From NCBI GenBank assembly GCA_959605475.1, contig CAUHFS010000010.1:1-49129 (forward strand): a stretch of DNA of 49,129 nucleotides, read 5' to 3'. This document shows positions 1 to 6,795 of this stretch, one piece after another. The notes under the pieces were generated by a model that saw nothing but the letters and a program-made list of their open reading frames with translations, made no database searches and was not told the DNA's origin. Position 1 is the stretch's first letter. Every line of letters begins with the position of its first letter. The translations under genes and the position numbers were made by a program. The stretch is from an uncultured Collinsella sp. (GTDB lineage Bacteria > Actinomycetota > Coriobacteriia > Coriobacteriales > Coriobacteriaceae).

Positions 1-1
1 C

Positions 2-55
2 GTCCGCAACCACCCGCTCACCACGCGTCGCTACTATCACCAGATGAACTACTAA
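2..55 (+). CDS. 3' end of an unidentified gene (partial)
   Basis: An open frame runs from the window edge to a TAA stop and encodes only 17 residues ending HQMNY. It is followed 23 bases later by a perfect hairpin, which supports it being the true end of a gene. The piece is too short to name. The next gene downstream is a decayed PTS permease, so a carbohydrate-related gene is possible but not shown. Confidence 0.45.
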   Translation, partial: VRNHPLTTRRYYHQMNY

Positions 56-78
56 TCCTTTCAAATTGCTGCTGTTGT

Positions 79-113
79 CTGCAGGCGAGACGTGCTGAAT
101 GTCTCGCCTGCAG
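79..113 (+). terminator. Perfect 13-bp hairpin after the partial gene
   Basis: Positions 79-91 (CTGCAGGCGAGAC) and 101-113 are perfect reverse complements with a 9-base loop. The following GCTTATTTCT is only moderately T-rich, so this is a probable but not textbook intrinsic terminator. Confidence 0.6.
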
Positions 114-130
114 GCTTATTTCTGGGGTTA

Positions 131-830
131 ATCAAAAAAGTTGCCCAGTACCTCCTAGTTGCACTGGTCGCATTATGGCGTCCATGGACGAGCAGTTATT
201 TGGCATTACAATGCCTGGCCGTCCGTTGTTTACGAGCTGTTCGTTGGCTTGATTCTTGGTGACGTTCAACAGGGCGTTATCGTTGGTGCTGCCTTGGAGT
301 CCATGTTCATGGGTGCCATCATGGTCGGCGCGGCGGTTCCTCCCGAGGTCTATACCTCCGGCGTGCTTGGCTGCGCGTTTGCCGTCATTACGGGTACAGG
401 CACGGCAACTGCCGTCGCGCTCGCCCTTCCCGTCTCCGTCTTCCTTCTCTACTCCGTGATTAACTTTGCAACGCGTATCGTTGCGGTGCATCTGGGTTAC
501 GATTTGGGAACCAAGTTCCTGCAGCAGTCCGAAGAGAACAACCTTATGTCTCGCATGACGCATGCTGCCGGCGTTCTCGGAATGACCGTCATTGGCGCCA
601 TGATTGCGGCGCAGGTCTCGCTGTCCACGGCTCTGACCTTTGATGTGGGCGGTTCGCAGATTGTCCTGCAGGATCTGTTCGATTCGATCTTCCCCGGTCT
701 TCTGCCTTTGCTGGCAACGTTCGCTTGCGTTGCTCTCTATAAGAAGGGCGTCAAGACCATTTGGATTATCCTGGGCATCTTTGCGATCTGCATCGTTGGA
801 ACCGGATTGGGAGTGTTCGCGGCGGCTTAA
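131..830 (+). pseudogene. PTS mannose/sorbose-family EIIC, frameshifted and without a clear start
   Basis: The family forms the membrane channel of mannose-type phosphotransferase systems. The conserved body, with GRPL, VGLILGDVQQGVIVGAALE and GAAVPPE, reads to the stop at 830, but its N-terminal part is spread over three frames. Residues VAQYLLVALVA lie in the frame of position 140, MASMDEQLFGIT in the frame of 175, and ELFVGLILGD in the frame of 234. Each switch fits the loss of one base, near 173 and near 232. No in-frame start codon precedes the first segment. No IIA, IIB or IID partner gene is visible. It is either a decaying gene or two sequencing deletions close together; the absence of a start favours decay. 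Confidence 0.7.
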
Positions 831-875
831 TGCTGGCCGATATGCTCGCGTGCTGGATAACTAACTGACCGTTTG

Positions 876-911
876 AAAACGGGGCTCGGCGTAAGGCCGG
901 CCCCGTTTTTT
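876..911 (+). terminator. Intrinsic terminator after the EIIC remnant
   Basis: AAAACGGGG (876-884) pairs with CCCCGTTTT (901-909), and the stem runs into a T run through 911. It is a strong rho-independent structure. Confidence 0.85.
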
Positions 912-960
912 ATTTGAGGGAATTCCCGACCGTCCGAAAATCCTCGCTCGTCCATCACTC

Positions 961-1210
961 ACGTATCTCTCATCTCTCATTCGTCACTAATACGAGAGAT
1001 AGCAGAAAGACGAGAGATAAATATGAGAGATAATTGAGCAGCAGAGAGACAAGCAATCATGGAATTATCTCAATACTGATTGTTTTACCAGTAAAAACAT
1101 GTTTATATGAAACAGATGGCAGACATCTTATCTTTCATCTCTCGCTCATCTCTAATATGAGACATAACAGAAAGATGAGAGATAATTACGAGAGATAACT
1201 GAGAGACGAA
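961..1210 (+). promoter_or_regulatory. Duplicated operator array (ATCTCTC / GAGAGAT sites) upstream of the AlbA_2 gene
   Basis: Two modules carry the same layout. Module A has ATCTCTC at 965 and 972 and GAGAGAT at 994, 1012 and 1025. Module B has ATCTCTC at 1137, ATCTCT at 1148, GAGACAT at 1159, GAGAGAT at 1177 and 1190, and GAGAGAC at 1201. The stretch from about 986 to 1036 aligns with about 1151 to 1203 as an imperfect direct repeat: CTAAT, GAGA, AGAAAGA and GAGAGATAA elements fall in the same order. About 110 AT-rich bases lie between the modules. The next gene encodes a protein with a C-terminal winged helix, so autoregulation is the natural inference. The 430-base gene-free stretch holds nothing else recognisable. 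Confidence 0.7.
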
Positions 1211-1260
1211 GGAAATCTATTCGCGGCATTCTTCGCAGAACCGAGCGAAAGGACGTGCAG

Positions 1261-2727
1261 GTGAACGAAAACGAACTGACCGGTTTGCTCGAGTCTTTAA
1301 GGCGCATGGGCTCGGATGACCTTAGCGTCGAAGTGAAAGAGAGCGCCACGACGCTTTCCCGCGACGTATGGGAAACGGTCAGCGCTTTCGCAAACACCGC
1401 CGGCGGCATCATCGTACTCGGAGTGAGCGAGCGCGCGGGTTTTGTCCCAATTGCAAACTTTGAGACCGAGAAAGTGCTCAACCAATTCGTGGCGGGCATG
1501 GGCGATGCTGGCGGTCGCGGAAAGCTGGCCAATCCGCCCAAATACACCATTGAGCGCGTGGGGCTTCGGGGTACCGTTGTTCTAGTTATCACGATTGAGG
1601 AGCTCGACCCGTCAAGCAAGCCTTGCTATGTAATAGAGCGGGGCGCCCAGGGCGGCAGCTACAAGCGCGTCGATGACAAAGATGTCCCGCTTTCGTCGAC
1701 CGAGGTTTTGGCACTGTCGTCATATGAACGGACGAGTCCTAGCGATCGCGATGCGGTGCCCGGCACGAGTGTGGGCGATCTCGACGAGTCACTGGTCGAC
1801 CGCACGATAGAGCGTGCCTATTCGTTGACGCCTCGAGCAATGCGCGGTGCGGCGGACAAGAAGACAAAGATGGAGCGTCTGAATTTCCTCGACTTCCAGG
1901 GCAATGTTACCAAGGCCGGCCTCCTTGCCGCGGGCGTTTACCCTCAGCAGTTCTATCCCAAGCTCTTCATTGATGTGGCTGTCCACGTGGGAACTCAAAA
2001 GGGAGCTGCGGGGCCACTAAGGTTTATGGACCGCACAATCTGTGAGGGAACGTTGGGCGAGATGATCTCGGATGCTGTCGCTGCCGTCGCCAAGAATTTG
2101 CGGCGAACCTCGACCGTCCAAGGCGTCTCGCGTGTCGACTCGCTGGAGATTCCCGAGGAGGTTCTGCGCGAGGCAATCGCCAACGCCGTAATCCATCGAG
2201 AATACGGGGATCGGTTCTGTGGACAATTGATTGCCGTCGACGTCTTTGACGATCGTGTCGAGGTAACGAATCCTGGCGGCCTTTACGGGGGAAAGACTCG
2301 CGAGAACTTGTTTGACGGCAGCTCCCGATGCCGTAACGCGACGCTCGTGAAACTCATGTCGATTGTCCCGCTGCCGGATGGCGCAGGTTCGCCGGCTGAG
2401 GGCAATGGCTCGGGCATCCCGATGATGATCGATGCCATGCGCGCGCATGGTCTGGCCGAGCCCCTGTTCTGCCCGGGGTTCGATCGGTTCAAGGTCGTAC
2501 TTTACCGTTCAAAGATCGAGCCGGTCGATCATGGCGGGGGCTTAATTGTGACGGCACTCAAACACTACGGCGAGCTGGGGACGCGTGAGCTGGCAGAACG
2601 CACGGGGCTTACAATTTCCCAGGTTAGGTCGCGCGTCAACGCGCTCATTGCTCAAGGCGAGCTTGAGCCCACGGCGCCGGCGACGAGCCGCAACCGCAAG
2701 TATCGACTGTCAGAGCGCGTGGAATAA
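1261..2727 (+). CDS. AlbA_2 (Schlafen-like) ATP-binding transcriptional regulator-type protein
   Basis: The 488-residue protein has the architecture of the COG2865 group. An N-terminal AlbA_2/Schlafen domain spans about residues 15-145, with VEVKES and FANTAGGIIVLGV. A GHKL-type ATP-binding region lies at about 300-400, with EAIANAVIHREY, a TNPGG motif and GNGSGIP. A C-terminal winged helix follows (TRELAERTGLTISQVRSRVNALIAQG). The start chosen is GTG 1261, because AAAGGA at 1248-1253 is 7 bases upstream; GTG 1255 would be too close. Members are annotated as regulators or helicase-like proteins, and few have known functions. The GAGAGAT site array directly upstream suggests it binds its own promoter. 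It stands alone, with no partner gene. Confidence 0.8.
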   Translation: MNENELTGLLESLRRMGSDDLSVEVKESATTLSRDVWETVSAFANTAGGIIVLGVSERAGFVPIANFETEKVLNQFVAGMGDAGGRGKLANPPKYTIERVGLRGTVVLVITIEELDPSSKPCYVIERGAQGGSYKRVDDKDVPLSSTEVLALSSYERTSPSDRDAVPGTSVGDLDESLVDRTIERAYSLTPRAMRGAADKKTKMERLNFLDFQGNVTKAGLLAAGVYPQQFYPKLFIDVAVHVGTQKGAAGPLRFMDRTICEGTLGEMISDAVAAVAKNLRRTSTVQGVSRVDSLEIPEEVLREAIANAVIHREYGDRFCGQLIAVDVFDDRVEVTNPGGLYGGKTRENLFDGSSRCRNATLVKLMSIVPLPDGAGSPAEGNGSGIPMMIDAMRAHGLAEPLFCPGFDRFKVVLYRSKIEPVDHGGGLIVTALKHYGELGTRELAERTGLTISQVRSRVNALIAQGELEPTAPATSRNRKYRLSERVE

Positions 2728-2827
2728 ATGCGTTAGTGGACGAGGCGACCCAATAATCGACCCTCAATTGGCGCCCACTAAGGTAAAGCGGTTGTTGCTC
2801 AGTCGACGGTGATGCTAAAGACTCGGC

Positions 2828-3319
2828 TTACGCCGGCATGGCCCCGAACCCGTCCATCAAGAACAGCCTAAGAACCAGCTTGATGGCATATCCCGGTTTG
2901 ACTTCTGCCGCGTCAAAGACGTGGCGCTCGGCGAGCTCGCTGCAGTATGCGTAGATGTCGCGGATAAGGTCCGCGCCCGAAAGCGTAAACATGTAGCCTG
3001 CGTCCGAAAGCGCATTGGGTGCGGCGGGCAACTTGGCCATGTGGCAGAACGTTTGCAGGTCGGGCGCCATAACATTCTGGTAGTCGACGTGGCCGCTGGC
3101 ATCCTGTGCGGCAAGCTCCAATTGGCGCACAAAATTCAGTGCCGCCGCTAACACAAAGCTCGGCGTAGGCGCATTGACGTCCTGAGTGGTCGCCACAAGC
3201 CTGCCCGCCGCCTGCGTGACAAGCCAAGCGACCTCGCGCTGGCAACGCACGGCCTTGCGCGTAACCGGCTTGATTGACGAAGAAGAAACGCTCCCCTTAG
3301 GCGGATTCGAAGCAGCCAT
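2828..3319 (-). CDS. Hypothetical protein, 163 residues
   Basis: I do not recognise the family. The protein begins with a lysine- and serine-rich tail and continues as a mostly helical, soluble sequence (EVAWLVTQAAGRLVATTQ, FVRQLELAAQD, DLIRDIYAYCSELAERH). No signal peptide or membrane segment is apparent. The start is well supported: on the minus strand GGGAGGG stands 4 bases before the ATG at 3319. Only 11 bases separate this start from the ATG of the divergent gene, so their promoters must overlap coding DNA or one start is further in. Confidence 0.65.
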   Translation of the reverse strand: MAASNPPKGSVSSSSIKPVTRKAVRCQREVAWLVTQAAGRLVATTQDVNAPTPSFVLAAALNFVRQLELAAQDASGHVDYQNVMAPDLQTFCHMAKLPAAPNALSDAGYMFTLSGADLIRDIYAYCSELAERHVFDAAEVKPGYAIKLVLRLFLMDGFGAMPA

Positions 3320-3330
3320 AAGACCCTCCC

Positions 3331-3918
3331 ATGAACAATCCGGCCCAACAAGCCCGGATGAAACACGTGCTACATCAGTATACAGGGGAGTGGGGTAGCG
3401 GGGTACAAGTGCGCCAGCGGCAAATCGAGAGCATCAACAATGTGCCTCCGCTCTATTTGGATGATGGCACGTGGGTCATTAAGTACTCGGTTCAAGCGCC
3501 GGGTACCGTTGGTTTTCGAGACCAGAATTACAACCGTAAAATGCTCAACTGCATGGAATGTGGCGTCCCAGTCGGAGTCATATTTGCAACCGAGGTGGGC
3601 TATAAGGTGCTCGGCCTTGCGTTTGTTGAGCGGTTCGAGCCCGAAAACGGATGGTTTGTTCTGCACGGTCCTGTTCATAAAGGCGGACCGGACCCTCGTT
3701 TTGCGCCCGACATGAGTTATCTGAAGCACATACCCGTCCTGAAGCACATACCCGTCGATATTGAGTTTGCCGGACAGGGCGCGACCGACGATGAAATTTG
3801 GCTTTGGCGGTCTTTTACGATCGTGTTGTTTGATCGGATCGCGCGGCGATGCAATCTCGCGCACGCCTGCCGGTGCATGCTCTTCCTGATTTGTATAGCG
3901 AGAGGGGAGCGAGCGTGA
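3331..3918 (+). CDS. Hypothetical protein, up to 195 residues, possibly altered at its C terminus
   Basis: Not securely recognised. The middle of the protein (VPVGVIFATEVGYKVLGLAFVERFEPENGWFVLHGPV) vaguely resembles beta-rich recognition domains found at the N termini of HNH-type restriction proteins, but this is weak. An 18-base tandem duplication at 3721-3756 gives LKHIPVLKHIPV. The last 45 residues are rich in Cys and Arg and look unlike the rest, so a frameshift or truncation is possible. ATG 3331 has no ribosome site of its own, because the CCCTCCC before it is the minus-strand site of the neighbour; ATG 3358 is an alternative. The stop overlaps the GTG of the next gene. Confidence 0.55.
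   Translation: MNNPAQQARMKHVLHQYTGEWGSGVQVRQRQIESINNVPPLYLDDGTWVIKYSVQAPGTVGFRDQNYNRKMLNCMECGVPVGVIFATEVGYKVLGLAFVERFEPENGWFVLHGPVHKGGPDPRFAPDMSYLKHIPVLKHIPVDIEFAGQGATDDEIWLWRSFTIVLFDRIARRCNLAHACRCMLFLICIARGERA
3721..3756 (+). repeat. 18-bp perfect tandem duplication inside a gene
   Basis: CTGAAGCACATACCCGTC occurs twice head to tail at 3721-3738 and 3739-3756. The insertion is a multiple of three and keeps the frame, duplicating LKHIPV. Confidence 0.95.
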
Positions 3919-4223
3919 GCTGGCGAGGCGATATTGCGATGGGGAAGTATGGAAAACTGCCGTGTGCCCTTATAGACAACAAAATGTTTCCGAGCGTAGA
4001 AGTTGATTGCGGGTCGTTTGTCGTCTCCTGTCCTTGCTGCGGCTCGCAAATACCGTGCCTCGACATTCGGTTCATCGATGCGCGCGACAGACTTAGCGAC
4101 GAAGTGAGAAAACGGACAGGCGTTCATATGCCGGTGTATCAGGAGAAATGCCCTGTTTGTGGCCTCGATATCGTGTACGACGCCGGCGACGAGGGATGGG
4201 TGATGCGGAGGAGCTGGCTGTGA
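3915..4223 (+). CDS. Small zinc-ribbon protein, 102 residues
   Basis: The protein carries two Cys pairs, SCPCCGSQIPC and KCPVCGLDI, separated by about 45 residues. That spacing is typical of a two-knuckle zinc ribbon. No enzymatic domain is visible; such proteins often bind nucleic acid or act as chaperone-like adaptors. The start is GTG 3915, preceded by AGAGGGGA at 3901-3908, and it overlaps the upstream TGA (GTGA), so the two genes are translationally coupled. Its stop is 14 bases from the end of the convergent DUF5710 gene. The function is unknown. Confidence 0.65.
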   Translation: MSWRGDIAMGKYGKLPCALIDNKMFPSVEVDCGSFVVSCPCCGSQIPCLDIRFIDARDRLSDEVRKRTGVHMPVYQEKCPVCGLDIVYDAGDEGWVMRRSWL

Positions 4224-4237
4224 AGGCATCTCCGTTC

Positions 4238-4924
4238 CTACAAATAAATCCCCTCACCGAGCTGCTTGTGGAACTCGGCGTGATGGTCGCGTGCCCAAGT
4301 AAAGAGTGCCTGGTCAAAGTCGGTGCGCGTGGCCGGGACGCCAAAGACGCCGGCAACTTCGACACGCACAAACTCCAGTGCCGGCAGCTTGTTGATGGCG
4401 GTGAGGGCAAACGGGGACGTGGGTTCTTCGAACAGATAGCGGCTGCCTTGCAGCGCGTCGCAACTGGTGCATGTGTTGCCGAGCGACGGGGCTTTGGAGG
4501 CTCGTGCGCCTACGGGTTTGTAGCCACAGCGCTTATGAAGGTAGTCGCGGATCTCGCCTGGGACGCAGCCAAGAGCGGGAACAATGGCGAGCGCGTTGGC
4601 ATTGGCCGTGTCGATGGTAATGTGCCCGGCTTCGTTGGGCCCGTGCGCAATGGCGATGCCCTTGCCGTCATCGGTTCGATAGGGAATGCCGAAGGCCGCA
4701 ACCGAGGTCTCTTCGTGGCATTTCCAGCACTCGCGCTTGCCCAGTACTAGATATATATACGGCGCTGAGGGGTCGGATAGGTCAACACCGGGCAGCCACT
4801 CGGCAAAGGGCTCGGGGTTGACGCCGCTGGGTACATACCAGATCTTCTTGGTCCGGTCCCATTTGGCGCCCAGTGCCTTGGCTTCTTCTTTGTGCGAAAA
4901 GGGGACATCGAGCTCGGTGCGCAT
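4238..4924 (-). CDS. DUF5710-domain protein, 228 residues
   Basis: The N terminus MRTELDVPFSHKEEAKALGAKWD...KIWYVP matches the DUF5710 pattern, a short domain often fused to DNA-metabolism or plasmid proteins. The rest contains two Cys pairs, ECWKCHEET and TCTSC, that could bind a metal. The start at 4924 is supported by AAGGAG on the minus strand at 4931-4936. An in-frame ATG 36 bases upstream lacks a ribosome site. The biochemical role is unknown. Confidence 0.7.
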   Translation of the reverse strand: MRTELDVPFSHKEEAKALGAKWDRTKKIWYVPSGVNPEPFAEWLPGVDLSDPSAPYIYLVLGKRECWKCHEETSVAAFGIPYRTDDGKGIAIAHGPNEAGHITIDTANANALAIVPALGCVPGEIRDYLHKRCGYKPVGARASKAPSLGNTCTSCDALQGSRYLFEEPTSPFALTAINKLPALEFVRVEVAGVFGVPATRTDFDQALFTWARDHHAEFHKQLGEGIYL

Positions 4925-5259
4925 GGCGGCTCCTTGGTGCTGCAGGTGCAAGTGGCTCAAGGATACCGCAGGGCGCAGACATCGCGGCGTTTTGCTGAGA
5001 AGTTGCGGTGCGGACTGATTGGTTATGGCGATGGATAGATCGGCAAGTAGATGGTCGGCTTTTGGCCAGTTGGGCGGTTGGAGCAGCTTGCGGCGCAGTT
5101 TTGTGCCTGGCTATTGTTGATGTTGGGGTATTGAATTTGTTTGGCAGCCATTCGTCAGGTGAATTGATGCTACGTTGCGATGACGGTTGGAACTGCCAGC
5201 GGATTTGGCGACATAAAACAAAACAGCCCAGAGGACATAGCCTCTGAGCTGCGAACATT
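4925..5259. other. Gene-free stretch
   Basis: I see no gene here. The only recognisable structure is the tRNA-Val terminator at its right end. Short open frames in it overlap that hairpin and have no ribosome-binding site. Confidence 0.6.
5213..5246 (-). terminator. Terminator of tRNA-Val
   Basis: On the minus strand CAGAGG and CCTCTG pair around a 6-base loop (5229-5246) and are followed by GGCTGTTTTGTTTT. The hairpin lies just past the tRNA 3' end. Confidence 0.75.
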
Positions 5260-5334
5260 TGGTGGGCGTTAGAAGATTTGAACTTCTGACCTCTTCCGTG
5301 TCAGGGAAGCGCTCTCCCCCTGAGCTAAACGCCC
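5260..5334 (-). tRNA. tRNA-Val (GAC)
   Basis: The minus strand folds as a 75-nt cloverleaf. Acceptor GGGCGTT pairs with AACGCCC, the D-arm is GCTC/GAGC, and the anticodon stem CTTCC/GGAAG holds loop CTGACAC with anticodon GAC. The T-arm is AGAAG/CTTCT around TTCAAAT, and CCA is encoded. Confidence 0.96.
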
Positions 5335-5363
5335 GATCAAGGGTGCGCAAGCGCGCAAGGAAT

Positions 5364-5392
5364 AATATAACGGAGCCTGAACTCGGTGGCAA
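5364..5392 (-). promoter_or_regulatory. Promoter of tRNA-Val
   Basis: On the minus strand TTGCCA (5387-5392) and TATATT (5364-5369) are separated by 17 bases and end about 30 bases upstream of the tRNA. Confidence 0.75.
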
Positions 5393-5623
5393 GAACATTT
5401 TTAAAAATCGCTTACATTGTGGAATTCGGGGGCTTTGTCATATCCATTTCAAAAGAGCCTGCTGCCGCGATTTGGCTGTCGCGCAATGCAAGGCCATTGC
5501 GGTATCGAGCTATGGAAAGACGCCTGCGGAATTGTCCTACCGATAAGCGGACATGCCTCCAGCTGGTGCCTTCGCCGTGGTAAGGTAAGCCGAATTGTTT
5601 CCAGGCTGCTTCGGGGGAGTGGA

Positions 5624-6646
5624 ATGAGCAAAGAGCGTGTCGAGCAGGTCGAAGGCGCAGGGGCTTCGGTGCCGATGACCGATATATCGAACATTGATGT
5701 GCCCGAGGGCACCGATGAGCTCAGCCGTAGCACCCGCCGCGCCTGGCGCGAGCGCCTGAACAGCGCTTCGACGCGCAAGATGATCACGGGTGTCTTGGCT
5801 ACGCTGGTGGGCGGTTCGTTTTGGGGCTTCTCGGGCACCAGCGCGAGCTTTCTGTTCGATACCTACCACGTCGACACCTTGTGGCTTATGAGCGTGCGTC
5901 AGATTCTCGCCGGTCTACTCTTTATGGCCGTGGTTGTTACGCGCGACCGCGAGCGCCTGATTAAGCTCTGGACCACACCCGCCGATCGCAAGCAGCTGCT
6001 GCTCTTTACCGCCTTTGGTCTGCTGTTCAACCAGTTTTGCTATCTTTCGGCCGTGCGCCTGACGAACGCCGGAACCGCGACGGTGCTCCAGTGCCTGCAG
6101 CTCGTTATCATCATGGGCTACACCTGCGTGACCGATCGCCGCATGCCGCGTACTCGCGAAGTCATCGGCATTGGCCTGGCTCTGGGTGGAACCTTTTTAA
6201 TCGCCACCGGCGGCGACCCCACCAGCCTGAATATCTCGCCGCTTGGCCTGGCAGCAGGTCTTATGTGTGCGGTCAGCGCCACGTGTATGGCGGTGATTCC
6301 CGCCAAGATCCTGCCCGAATACGGCAGCCCCATCGTCACGGGCTCGGCAATGCTCACGGCGGGTGTGGTCTCGTGTGTCTTCGTGCAGCCCTGGGCGCAT
6401 ATGCCGGCGCTCGACGCTGCCGGCGTCGAGGCGCTCGCGGTGTTCGTGGTTATCGGCTCTTTTTTTGCTTACATGCTCTATATGCAGGGCGTTAAGGACA
6501 TCGGCTCGGTGCGTGCGAGTCTCATCGGAACTGTGGAACCGGTTTCGGCGACCATCACCAGCGCCGTTATGCTGGGCACGGTGTTTTTGCCGACCGACCT
6601 TATCGGCTTTGCCATGATCATCGTGATGATGTTCCTCACGGTGTAG
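5624..6646 (+). CDS. EamA/DMT-family transporter
   Basis: The 340-residue protein has about ten hydrophobic segments arranged as two EamA repeats (LVGGSFWGFSGTSASFLF... and GLAAGLMCAVSATCMAVIP...), preceded by a hydrophilic N-terminal tail of about 55 residues. EamA proteins export metabolites or drugs across the cytoplasmic membrane; the substrate cannot be read from sequence. The start at ATG 5624 follows a GGGGGAG site. A longer upstream extension lacks a ribosome site. The C terminus stops abruptly at MMFLTV; a shifted frame just beyond reads AGAAAKTEK, which resembles a natural tail, so a late frameshift is possible. Confidence 0.85.
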   Translation: MSKERVEQVEGAGASVPMTDISNIDVPEGTDELSRSTRRAWRERLNSASTRKMITGVLATLVGGSFWGFSGTSASFLFDTYHVDTLWLMSVRQILAGLLFMAVVVTRDRERLIKLWTTPADRKQLLLFTAFGLLFNQFCYLSAVRLTNAGTATVLQCLQLVIIMGYTCVTDRRMPRTREVIGIGLALGGTFLIATGGDPTSLNISPLGLAAGLMCAVSATCMAVIPAKILPEYGSPIVTGSAMLTAGVVSCVFVQPWAHMPALDAAGVEALAVFVVIGSFFAYMLYMQGVKDIGSVRASLIGTVEPVSATITSAVMLGTVFLPTDLIGFAMIIVMMFLTV

Positions 6647-6795
6647 CTGGCGCCGCCGCCAAGACGGAAAAGGTGTTGTGCCGCATTTTCGCCAATTGAT
6701 GTCCGTGTCTGGAGTTTAGCTGTCGATGCCCAAAATGCCATAAACTGGTAACGTTATGGACTTTTTCATTGCGACTCAATTGCGAGGATTTCTTT

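Noticed and set aside
5008..5247. 79-codon open frame before tRNA-Val
   Set aside because: No ribosome site, no recognisable sequence, and it overlaps the tRNA-Val terminator.
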